Positions 7,709-16,673 of a stretch of DNA of 64,000 nucleotides are shown here, in pieces; positions within the stretch are counted from its first letter, which is position 1, and each line of letters opens with the position of its first letter. The DNA lies in contig NZ_BPRE01000019.1 of NCBI RefSeq assembly GCF_022179765.1, positions 29,102 to 93,101 on the forward strand. The letters run 5' to 3'. This DNA comes from Methylorubrum suomiense (GTDB lineage Bacteria > Pseudomonadota > Alphaproteobacteria > Rhizobiales > Beijerinckiaceae). The notes under the pieces were generated by a model. The model searched no databases and was not told where the DNA came from. It saw nothing but the letters and a program-made list of their open reading frames with translations. Both the position numbers and the translations under genes were made by a program.

Positions 7709-9043
7709 ATGAGTTCGGACGAGATCAAGCAGGAGACGAGAGTCCGGTCGAGCCCGAGCGTCCAGTCGCTCATGGATCTCGCCCGCCGCTCCGTGCCGGA
7801 TCTGCGGCGCAACGCCGAGACGATCGAGCCCGTGCCCGCGAGCCGCAGGGGCGCCCTGGCCGCGCAGCTGCGCCGGACCCTGGACTGGACCCGCCTGCCC
7901 GGCCTCAAGCCCCGCGAGGAGAACCGGCCGCAGCCCCGCCTGATGGTGCGGCTCCTGCGCAGCTACGGCATCTTCGTGCTGGTGCCGACGGCGGCGGTGA
8001 GTTTCTACGTCTTCGCCCTGGCCACGCCGCAATACATCGTCGAGTCGCAATTCGCGGTGCGCGGCAACATCGAGCCGATGGGATCCGTCCAGCTCGGAAT
8101 GTATCAAGACCTCATTCAGAAGCATAACAGCCAGGACAGCTTCATCCTCCGCGACTACATCAAGAGCCGCCCCCTCGTGGAGGCGGTCGATGCCAAGCTC
8201 GATCTTGGAAAGATGTTCTCGCATGACGGGATCGACTTTTGGGCGCGCTACGACGCGGGCCAGCCGGTCGAGAAGCTGGTCAAACATTGGCGCCACCACG
8301 TCCAGCCGCAGATCGACGTCGTCTCCGGCGTGATCCGTCTGACCGTGCGGGCCTTCTCGCCCGAGGACGCCGTGGCGATCTCCAAGGAGGTGATCACCCG
8401 GTCGGAGAGCCTCGTGAACACGATCTCCCGCCGCGCCCAGGAGGACATGCTCGTCCAGGCGCAGAAGGAGGTCGACAAGGCGGGCGAGCGGCTCAAGCGC
8501 GCCCGTATGGCGCTGCAGGAATTCCGCAATCGCTGGGGCATCATCGATCCGGTGCTGTCCGCGAAGGCGACGGCCACGACGATCGAGATGCTGCGCAAGG
8601 ACAAGATCAAGGCCGAGAACGACCTGCGCGTCATGCGCGATTCCAAGCTCGACGAGCGGACCCGCGGCGTTCAGGTGCTCGTCGCCACCGTCGCGGCCAT
8701 CGACGGGCAGATGAAGGAACTGCAGAACCGTCTCACCACCGACGGACTCGTCACCGACGCTTCGCGCAACCTCACCCAGGCCCTGCTCGAATACGAGGGG
8801 CTGATGGTCGAGCAGATGATCGCGGAGAAGCTCAACGCGTCGGTGACCATGCTCCTCGACCGCGCCCGGGTCGCGGCCTCGAAGCAGCAGATCTACCTCT
8901 CGACCTTCATCGAGCCCCTGCTGCCGACCTACTCGGCCTATCCGGCCCCCCTCTACGCCGTCGGCGTGGCGCTGTTCCTGTTCACGATGATCTGGAGCGC
9001 GCTCTCCCTGGTCCGGGCCGCCGTCGTCGACAATCGCCTCTGA
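7709..9043 (+). CDS. Capsule polysaccharide export inner-membrane protein, KpsE/BexC/CtrB type
   Basis: A 444-residue polysaccharide co-polymerase-like protein. After a cytoplasmic N-terminal region of about 75 residues, the first membrane helix (YGIFVLVPTAAVSFYVFALATP) precedes YIVESQFAVRG, the conserved periplasmic start of the KpsE/BexC family. A long central coiled-coil follows (about residues 230-350), then the second helix near the C-terminus (YAVGVALFLFTMIWSALSLVRA). It would span the envelope between the KpsMT ABC exporter and the outer-membrane KpsD channel. Neither partner is encoded here, so the gene is an orphan. The ATG follows GAGGATGTCCTTTCG; the frame is open 72 codons further upstream without recognisable content. 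Confidence 0.83.
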   Translation: MSSDEIKQETRVRSSPSVQSLMDLARRSVPDLRRNAETIEPVPASRRGALAAQLRRTLDWTRLPGLKPREENRPQPRLMVRLLRSYGIFVLVPTAAVSFYVFALATPQYIVESQFAVRGNIEPMGSVQLGMYQDLIQKHNSQDSFILRDYIKSRPLVEAVDAKLDLGKMFSHDGIDFWARYDAGQPVEKLVKHWRHHVQPQIDVVSGVIRLTVRAFSPEDAVAISKEVITRSESLVNTISRRAQEDMLVQAQKEVDKAGERLKRARMALQEFRNRWGIIDPVLSAKATATTIEMLRKDKIKAENDLRVMRDSKLDERTRGVQVLVATVAAIDGQMKELQNRLTTDGLVTDASRNLTQALLEYEGLMVEQMIAEKLNASVTMLLDRARVAASKQQIYLSTFIEPLLPTYSAYPAPLYAVGVALFLFTMIWSALSLVRAAVVDNRL

Positions 9044-9062
9044 CGAGCGGAGCCGGTCGTGG

Positions 9063-9092
9063 ACCGCCCCGGCATCGCGATGCCGGGCGGGG
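9063..9092 (+). terminator. Hairpin after the KpsE-like gene
   Basis: A GC-rich stem built from GCCCCGGCATC and GATGCCGGGC with a two-base loop and one bulge, starting about 20 bases after the stop at 9043 and followed by CCTCTTGATC. It lacks a proper T-run, so it is terminator-like rather than certain. Confidence 0.5.
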
Positions 9093-9189
9093 CCTCTTGA
9101 TCGGGCTGCCGCCATGGGCACATTCCCGTCCGGGGCCGCCCGGCTCCGATTTTCACCCGATGACCCTCAACCGGCTTTGAGTGCGTGCC

Positions 9190-9477
9190 ATGGCGGACTT
9201 CTCGGACCTCGTCGCCCGCGCGGTGAGCCCGTCGATGAGCCGGGACGAGCGGGAGCAGGTCTACACGGTGGTCCGGCAGGCGGTGCAGCGGCTCCAGGAC
9301 CGCGAGGGGCTGGCGGCCGACGATCCCGCCATCGTGCTCCAGCGCCACCTGATCGAGGAGACGATCCGGGACGTCGAGTTCGACATCACCCGCTACCTGA
9401 CGCTGCGCAAGATCGAGGAGGCCCGGGCCGCACAGGATGCCGAACACGCGGCGCGGATCTCGGGCCGGCGGCGCTGA
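9190..9477 (+). CDS. Small conserved hypothetical protein
   Basis: A 95-residue soluble, mostly helical protein, rich in E/R/Q, with no membrane segment. Text such as REQVYTVVRQAVQRLQDREG and HLIEETIRDVEFDIT suggests two or three amphipathic helices. The ATG at 9190 is preferred; a GTG three codons earlier (9181) is also in frame. Codon use matches neighbouring genes, with G/C in nearly all third positions, which supports it being translated. I do not recognise a family. It lies between the polysaccharide-export-like gene and the ankyrin gene, on the same strand. Confidence 0.6.
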   Translation: MADFSDLVARAVSPSMSRDEREQVYTVVRQAVQRLQDREGLAADDPAIVLQRHLIEETIRDVEFDITRYLTLRKIEEARAAQDAEHAARISGRRR

Positions 9478-9605
9478 GCCTGCCCGGACCTCCGCTCCGC
9501 CCCGCGCGGTGATCCGGATGCGCCGCCCGCCGGCTGGACGAACCCGGCCAGGGCCCCACATGACGGCCCTCCGCCCTCCGTGGCATTCCCCGAGAGGATC
9601 GGGCC

Positions 9606-9651
9606 GCATCGGCTTTTCTCCGAGAGCCGGCGCCACCTTTCGGACCGATGC
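9606..9651. repeat. Dispersed palindromic repeat, copy 1
   Basis: A 46-base element bounded by inverted GCATCGG and CCGATGC. Its interior (CTTTTC, GAGAGCCGG, CACCTTTCGG) closely parallels a second copy at 26016-26060. It lies in the noncoding gap before the ankyrin gene. Short palindromic intergenic repeats of this general look are common in Hyphomicrobiales genomes. Confidence 0.55.
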
Positions 9652-9685
9652 GCGAGCGCCCTAGGAAACCCCGACGAGATCCGCG

Positions 9686-10225
9686 ATGCAGGCCGAGTCC
9701 CCTCCTAAATCCCCCGCCGCGTCCCCCACCCTCGACGACGAGACCATCGCCTTCGCCGGCCGCGTCTTCCAATATGCCCGGATGGGGCATGCCGAGGAGC
9801 TGGCCGGATTGTTCGCGCAGGGGCTGCCGGCCAACCTGCGCAACGACAAGGGCGACAGCCTCCTGATGCTCGCTGCCTATAACGGCCAGGCCGAGACCGC
9901 GCGGGTGGTGCTGGAGGCGGGCGGCGATCCCGAACTTGCCAACGATCGCGGCCAGACCCCGCTGGCGGGGGCCGCCTTCAAGGGCGAGGCGGGCATCGTC
10001 GAGCTGCTGCTCGATCACGGGGCGGCGATCGACGGCGCGGGCGACGGTTCGCGCACCGCGCTGATGGTGGCGGCGATGTTCGACCGCGTCGCCATCGTCG
10101 AGCGGCTGCTCGCCCGCGGTGCCGACCCGGCCCGGCGCGATGCCTCGGGGATGAATGCCGCGGACCTGGCCCGGCAGATGGGCGCGAAGGAGACCCCGGC
10201 CCTGCTGGAACGGGCGGCGGGCTGA
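9686..10225 (+). CDS. Ankyrin repeat protein
   Basis: A 179-residue protein made almost entirely of ankyrin repeats. After about 25 unstructured residues there is a helical cap (FAGRVFQYARMGHAEELAGLFAQG). The repeats follow: NDKGDSLLMLAAYNGQAETARVVLEAGGD, NDRGQTPLAGAAFKGEAGIVELLLDHGA and SRTALMVAAMFDRVAIVERLLARGAD, and a C-terminal partial repeat. Each keeps the TPL..AA helix pair and the beta-hairpin turn. No signal peptide is seen, so a cytosolic protein-binding role is likely. Similar short ankyrin proteins are widespread in Methylobacterium, some beside catalase genes; none is present here. The partner is unknown. Confidence 0.85.
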   Translation: MQAESPPKSPAASPTLDDETIAFAGRVFQYARMGHAEELAGLFAQGLPANLRNDKGDSLLMLAAYNGQAETARVVLEAGGDPELANDRGQTPLAGAAFKGEAGIVELLLDHGAAIDGAGDGSRTALMVAAMFDRVAIVERLLARGADPARRDASGMNAADLARQMGAKETPALLERAAG

Positions 10226-10326
10226 CCGGCGACGCGCCGGTCGCCGGACCGCCTTCCGGCGGCGCGATCGTCGTGTAGGATCGCGCCATGGCCCGGGCGG
10301 GACGATCCGGGCCGGGGAGGTCCGGC

Positions 10327-11840
<1,514 letters not shown>

Positions 11841-11844
<4 letters not shown>

Positions 11845-12986
11845 GGCACGGGCGGATCGCGGCGGCACTCCTGACGATGACGATGACTTTCGGGATGGCG
11901 GACCCGGCTTCGGCCGCACCGCAGACCTATCCAGGCCAGCAGGAGGGTGACGTCGTCGTCAGGGACTTCCGGCTCACCGGTGGCGAGCGCCTGGAACAGG
12001 CCAAGCTTCACTACACCACCCTCGGCACGCCCCATCGCGGCGCCGACGGCGAGATCGACAACGCGGTGCTCGTCCTCCACGGCACCACCGGCACCGGAAA
12101 GAGCTTCCTGATCCCGACGCTCGGCCCCGAACTGTTCGGCGAGGGCGCCCCCCTCGACGCGCGCCGCTGGTACGTGATCCTGCCCGACGGGCTCGGGCGC
12201 GGCGGCTCGTCGAAGCCCTCGGACGGGCTCAAGGGCCGGTTCCCCCGCTACGGCTACGGCGACGTCGTCGAGGGCCAGCACCGCGTGGTCGAGGAACTCG
12301 GCGTGAAGCGGCTGCACCTCGTTCTCGGCACGTCCATGGGCGGGATGCAGGCCTGGATGTGGGGCATCCGTTACCCGCAGGCGATGGATCTGATCATGGC
12401 GGTGGCCAGCCAGCCGATCCCCGTGAGCGGGCGCAATGCCCTGTGGCGGCGCCTGCTGATCGAGGGCATCCGCTCGGATCCCGACTGGAAGGAGGGCGAG
12501 TACACGACGCAGCCCAAGAGCTTCGAGCGGATCCTGCCGATCTTCAACATCATGACCGAGAGCGTGCTCGGCCTCCAGAAACAGGCGCCCACCCGCGCCG
12601 CGGCGGACGCGGCCTACGACAAGATGGTCGCGGGCTACGACAACAAGGCCGACGCCAACGACTGGCTCCGCTGGTTCGACTCCTCGTTCGACTACGACCC
12701 GTTCCCGGAACTCGACAAGATCAGGGCCAAGGTGCTCGCGGTGAACTTCGCCGACGACGAGCTCAATCCGCCCCAGCTCGACGTGATGAACGCGGCCCTG
12801 GCCAAGGTGAAGGACAGCCGCTTCGTGCTGGTGCCGACCTCGCCCGAGACCCACGGTCACCAGTCGCTGCGCTATGCCGGACTGTGGAAGCGCCACTTGG
12901 CCGAGTTCCTGGCCGCGCCCGAGGCGAAGACCGAGGGGCCGAATACTCCGGAGGGGCCGGCGAAGCGGCCGGGGGATCAGAACTGA
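11841..12986 (+). CDS. Exported alpha/beta-hydrolase of the MetX (homoserine O-acetyltransferase) fold
   Basis: A 381-residue protein with an N-terminal Sec signal (basic MRHGR, hydrophobic stretch, ADPASA cleavage region near residue 26). The mature part has the MetX-like alpha/beta-hydrolase layout: LHYTTLGTPH, VLVLHGTTGTGKSF, DGLGRGGSSKPSDG, and the nucleophile elbow GTSMGGMQAW with Ser165. NFADDELNPP then supplies the acid and PETHGHQS the histidine near 338. The signal peptide argues against methionine biosynthesis, which is cytosolic. A periplasmic esterase/acyltransferase is more likely. It overlaps glpK by four bases, so coexpression with glycerol kinase is expected, but no functional link is evident. 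Confidence 0.8.
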
Positions 12987-13245
12987 CGGGGCAGGACGCC
13001 GGACGGGGCATGTCTCGGCTCCGTCTCTGTTGCTCTGCAAGCCTCGAAAGCGCTGCGGCTGCGGCGACGCCCCCTTCGTAGAGGGTATCCGAGCCGCGGC
13101 GCGGTCAATGGCAATCAAATGAAACGTTTTCGATGCTCCGGATTCTAGAATAATAGTGCTGAGCGCCGCTCTGGCGACGGAAAATTAACTCTTCAAATCC
13201 TTAATCCGGCCGCAGGAATTGTTCCTGAACTCGACCGGATCCTCC

Positions 13246-14931
13246 ATGCGCGTCTCCCTCAAAGCGGCCCTGGCCGGCTCCTTCAGCCTGCTCGCCGTCG
13301 TCGCGGCGGTTCAGGGCGGCCTCAGCATCGTCCGGTTATCGGCGATCGACCGGGAGGTGCGGGAGATCGCCGACAACTGGCTGCCCTCGGTCGGCCTGCT
13401 CGGAGACATCAGCACCGCGACCCGCGACGAGCGGGTGAAGACCTATCGCTACGTCTCGACCTCCGACACGCCGCAGCTGCTCGCCGAGAACGAGAAGAGC
13501 GTCCGGGCGAGCCAGAAGACGCTCGCCGATCTGCGCCGCGCCTACGAGCCGCTGATCGCCTCGCCCGAGGAGCGGGCGGTCTACGAGCGGTTCTCCGCCA
13601 CCTGGGCCACCTATACGACCCGGCTGGAGGAGATCGTCGGCCTGATGCAGGCCGGGCGCAGGGCCGAGGCGCTGACCCTGCTCGCCGGGGCCGACACCCT
13701 CGCCCTGGCCCAGAACGCCACGCGGACGTTGCAGGAGAACCTCGCCCTCAACAAGCGCGGCGCCAAGGCCAGCGTCGACCAAGCCGTCGGCAGCGCGGCC
13801 TCCGCCGCCACCACCGCCTGGATCGCCATGGCGGTGACGCTGCTCGCGGCGCTCATGGCCGCCCTGTTCGGCTGGCGCGGCATCTCGCGTCCGATCGAGA
13901 ACATGACCGCGGCGATGGGCCGGCTCGCCGCGGGCGACGCCACCCTCGACGTGCCGGGCCGCGACCGCCGCGACGAGATCGGCGCGATGTCGGCCGCCGT
14001 CCAGGTGTTCAAGGACAACCTGATCCGTGCCCGTACGCTCGAGGAGGAGACCGCGCTCGCCCGCGCCGGAGCCGAGGCTCAGCGCAAGGCCGCCGCCCGC
14101 GACATGGCCGACGCCTTCGAGCGCGCCGTCGGCGGCGTGATCGGCGGTCTCTCGGCGGCCGCCACGGAGTTGCAGGCGACCGCGGAGCAGATGACCGCGA
14201 CCGCCGCCCAGACGGCGGCCCAGTCCGGCACGGTCGCCACCGCCGCCGACGAAGCGGCCTCCAATGTCGGCACCGTCGCCGCGGCGGCGGAGGAACTCGG
14301 CGCCTCGGTCCAGGAGATCGGACGACAGGTCGACGGCTCGGCGGCCCTCGCGCAGGCCGCCGTCGGCGAGGCCGGACAGACCGCGATCCTCGTGCGCGAC
14401 CTCTCCGACGCCGCCGCCCGGATCGGCGACGTGGTGGCGATGATCTCGACCATCGCGGGCCAGACCAACCTGCTCGCCCTCAACGCCACCATCGAGGCGG
14501 CCCGCGCCGGCGAGGCGGGCCGGGGCTTCGCGGTGGTCGCCGCCGAGGTGAAGGAGCTCGCCAACCAGACCGCGCGGGCGACCGAGGAGATCACCGGCCA
14601 GATCGGCCGCATCCAGGCCTCGACCGATCAGGCGGTGTCGGCGATCGACAGCATCGCCGGGCGCATCCGCGAGATCAGCGGCGTCGCCACCGGCATCGCG
14701 GCGGCGGTGGAGGAGCAGGGCGCGGCGACGCAGGAGATCGTCCGCAACGTCGCCCAGGCGGCGAACGGCGCGGGCGCGGTGACGGCCAACATCGCCGGCG
14801 TGGCGAGCGCGGCGGAGGAGACCGGCGCGGCGGCGAGCCAAGTGCTCGCCTCGGCAACCGAATTGTCGCGCCAATCCGAGCATCTCGGCGCCGAAGTCCA
14901 CCGCTTCCTCGGCACCGTGCGGGCCGCCTGA
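13246..14931 (+). CDS. Methyl-accepting chemotaxis protein
   Basis: A 561-residue chemoreceptor. The first membrane helix (about residues 7-28) is followed by a periplasmic four-helix-bundle-type sensor of roughly 155 residues. The second helix (AWIAMAVTLLAALMAALFGW) leads to a HAMP linker containing RGISRPIENMTAAMGRLAAGD. The cytoplasmic signalling region ends in the hairpin tip with IAGQTNLLALNATIEAARAGEAGRGFAVVA, the most conserved chemoreceptor sequence, which binds CheA and CheW. No C-terminal NWETF-like CheR tether is seen. An upstream in-frame TTG (13219) exists, but the ATG puts the signal-anchor helix at the N-terminus. No che genes are nearby; the ligand is unknown. Confidence 0.92.
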   Translation: MRVSLKAALAGSFSLLAVVAAVQGGLSIVRLSAIDREVREIADNWLPSVGLLGDISTATRDERVKTYRYVSTSDTPQLLAENEKSVRASQKTLADLRRAYEPLIASPEERAVYERFSATWATYTTRLEEIVGLMQAGRRAEALTLLAGADTLALAQNATRTLQENLALNKRGAKASVDQAVGSAASAATTAWIAMAVTLLAALMAALFGWRGISRPIENMTAAMGRLAAGDATLDVPGRDRRDEIGAMSAAVQVFKDNLIRARTLEEETALARAGAEAQRKAAARDMADAFERAVGGVIGGLSAAATELQATAEQMTATAAQTAAQSGTVATAADEAASNVGTVAAAAEELGASVQEIGRQVDGSAALAQAAVGEAGQTAILVRDLSDAAARIGDVVAMISTIAGQTNLLALNATIEAARAGEAGRGFAVVAAEVKELANQTARATEEITGQIGRIQASTDQAVSAIDSIAGRIREISGVATGIAAAVEEQGAATQEIVRNVAQAANGAGAVTANIAGVASAAEETGAAASQVLASATELSRQSEHLGAEVHRFLGTVRAA

Positions 14932-14938
14932 GGCGGCC

Positions 14939-15265
14939 TCAGAAGACCGGCGCCTCCGCGGCGGGCTTGGGCGCCGGGGCCTTCTTCTTGCGCAGCCGGC
15001 TCCGCTTGACCGGCGGCTCCTCGTCGGCGGCGCGCGCCTGGATCGCGAAGGCGTGGAGATCGGCCGCCTGCTTCGAGGCAGGGTCCTGGTCTCGGGCTTG
15101 TGCTTGCGTTTGGTTCTCGATCAGCGCGTAGAAGGCGGCACGCACCACCTCCTTCTTGCTCGCTTCGGGATGCCGCTCGCGCACGGCGGCCAGCAGGTTC
15201 TTGGGCTTCATGCCCGCCGCCGCCACTGTGCGCAGCGTGGCCGCAATCTCGTCGATCGACGCCAT
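14939..15265 (-). CDS. Conserved hypothetical protein with alanine/lysine-rich tail
   Basis: A 108-residue soluble protein. The N-terminal 60 residues form a compact helical unit (IDEIAATLRTVAAAGMKPKNLL, then RHPEASKKEVVRAAFYALIE). The rest is low-complexity and basic, rich in K, A and P (RSRLRKKKAPAPKP), as in nucleic-acid-associated small proteins. The ATG at 15265 is chosen because the conserved-looking helix begins there; the frame is open far upstream but opposite the phosphodiesterase gene. It converges with the chemoreceptor gene, seven bases between stops. Family and role not recognised. Confidence 0.65.
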   Translation of the reverse strand: MASIDEIAATLRTVAAAGMKPKNLLAAVRERHPEASKKEVVRAAFYALIENQTQAQARDQDPASKQAADLHAFAIQARAADEEPPVKRSRLRKKKAPAPKPAAEAPVF

Positions 15266-15366
15266 CTCTCTGTCATCTCCGGGCCGCCGCCTCGCCCGGG
15301 CGCATCGGCATACCGGCTTAACATAAGCAGTGCGGGGCGGGTCGCTCAATCCTCCGCCCCGTGCGG

Positions 15367-16125
15367 TCAGGGCCGAAAGCCCTCGAACACCATCTGGTCG
15401 GCATGGGCCTCGGCGAGCGCCCGCTGCTCGGGGTTGCGCACGGTCCAGGTCATCACCGGCATCTGGCCGAGGCGGCGGCAGAGATAGGGCACCGGCCCCG
15501 GCAGGTCGCCGACGCGCCAGGACAGGAAGTCGGGCCGGCTCTCGTCGAGATGGAGCAGGCCCGACAGGGCGATGCGCTGCGAGGCCGTCAGTCGGTCGTA
15601 TTCGGGGTCGTCCTGGCTCGCCTCGGCGACGATGCCGCGGGGCACCGAGGGCGCGATCTCGGCCAGCGTCCCGACGATGCCGGGATCGAAGGATTTCAGC
15701 GCGATCGGCGCGGTGAACCCGGACACGACCTCCGCGGTGCGGCGGGTGAGCCGCCGGTCGCCGTCGAAGCGGCTCTTGATCTCGACCACCACCGGCACGC
15801 GCCCGCCGACACGGGTGAGGAACGCGGTCAGCGTCGGGATGCGCTCGGCGGTGCCGGCGACGGTCAGTGCGGCGAGGTCGGCGGCCCTCGTCGCGTCCAC
15901 GGCGCCCTCGGTGCCGGTGAGGCGCCCCAGCGTCGCGTCGTGGAACACCATCGCCTCGCCGTCGGCGCTGATCTGCACGTCGCACTCGATGGCGTAGCCC
16001 GCGGCCGCCGCGGCCTCGGCGGCGGCCAGGGTGTTCTCGGGCACGCCGCCCGCGCGGTCGTGCAGGCCGCGATGGGCGATCGGCCGGGCGATCAGCCAGC
16101 CGGGCGCGTTGAGGGCGCGGCTCAC
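15367..16125 (-). CDS. Glycerophosphodiester phosphodiesterase
   Basis: A 252-residue TIM-barrel GDPD enzyme without a signal peptide, so cytosolic and UgpQ-like. It hydrolyses glycerophosphodiesters to glycerol 3-phosphate and an alcohol. Catalytic text is visible: IAHRGLHDRAGGVPENTLAA (His and Glu of the HR...NT motif), ECDVQISADGEAMVFHDATLGRLTG (metal and catalytic residues), VVVEIKS, and near the end VMTWTVRN. The gene overlaps the upstream RidA gene by four bases, so the two are cotranscribed. Together with glpK, 4 kb away, it could feed glycerol 3-phosphate metabolism, though that is inference. Confidence 0.88.
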   Translation of the reverse strand: MSRALNAPGWLIARPIAHRGLHDRAGGVPENTLAAAEAAAAAGYAIECDVQISADGEAMVFHDATLGRLTGTEGAVDATRAADLAALTVAGTAERIPTLTAFLTRVGGRVPVVVEIKSRFDGDRRLTRRTAEVVSGFTAPIALKSFDPGIVGTLAEIAPSVPRGIVAEASQDDPEYDRLTASQRIALSGLLHLDESRPDFLSWRVGDLPGPVPYLCRRLGQMPVMTWTVRNPEQRALAEAHADQMVFEGFRP

Positions 16126-16595
16126 GCGACCTCGAACATCGCCTCGACCTCGACCGCGGCGTCGAGGGGGAGTTCGGCGACGCCGACGGTCGAACGGGCA
16201 TGGCGGCCCTTATCGCCGAGCACCGCGACCATCAGGTCGGAGGCGCCGTTCATGATCGGAGCCAGCCCGGCGAAGCTCGGCACGGCGTTGATGAAGCCGC
16301 CGAGCCGCACGCATTGCACGACGCCGCGGTCGAGATCGCCCACCGCCGCCTCGACCTGGGCCAGCACGTTGAGCGCGCAGAGCTTGGCCGCCTCGATCCC
16401 GGCCTCGTTCGAGACCTCGGCGCCGAGCTTGCCCTTATGGGCCTCGGACAGCTTGCCATCGGGCCCGAAGCAGATCTGGCCGGAGATGATCACGAGGTTG
16501 CCCGAGCGCACGAACGGCACGTAGTTCGCGACCGGAGCCGCCGCCTTCGGCAGGGTGAGCCCCAGGGCCTTCAGGCGTTCCTTGACCGAGTTCAT
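16122..16595 (-). CDS. RidA (YjgF/YER057c/UK114) family protein
   Basis: A 157-residue member of the RidA superfamily, in the longer subgroup whose text begins VKERLKALGLTLPKAAAPVANYVPFVRSG. The core motifs are LVIISGQICFGPDGKLS, EAAKLCALNVLAQVEAAVGD, VVQCVRLGGFINA and the closing RSTVGVAELPLDAAVEVEAMFEV. Canonical RidA deaminates reactive enamine/imine intermediates; the arginine expected in the active site may be the one in ARSTVGV. AAGGAG precedes two candidate ATGs (16601 and 16595); either is possible. It lies at the head of an operon with the phosphodiesterase. Confidence 0.88.
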   Translation of the reverse strand: MNSVKERLKALGLTLPKAAAPVANYVPFVRSGNLVIISGQICFGPDGKLSEAHKGKLGAEVSNEAGIEAAKLCALNVLAQVEAAVGDLDRGVVQCVRLGGFINAVPSFAGLAPIMNGASDLMVAVLGDKGRHARSTVGVAELPLDAAVEVEAMFEVA

Positions 16596-16673
16596 GCGCA
16601 TGTCGCTCCTTGGGGCCGCTTCGCCGCCGGGGACGAAGCACGGGGGCGGGGCAGGGCGCAAGGGGGCTTCCCC

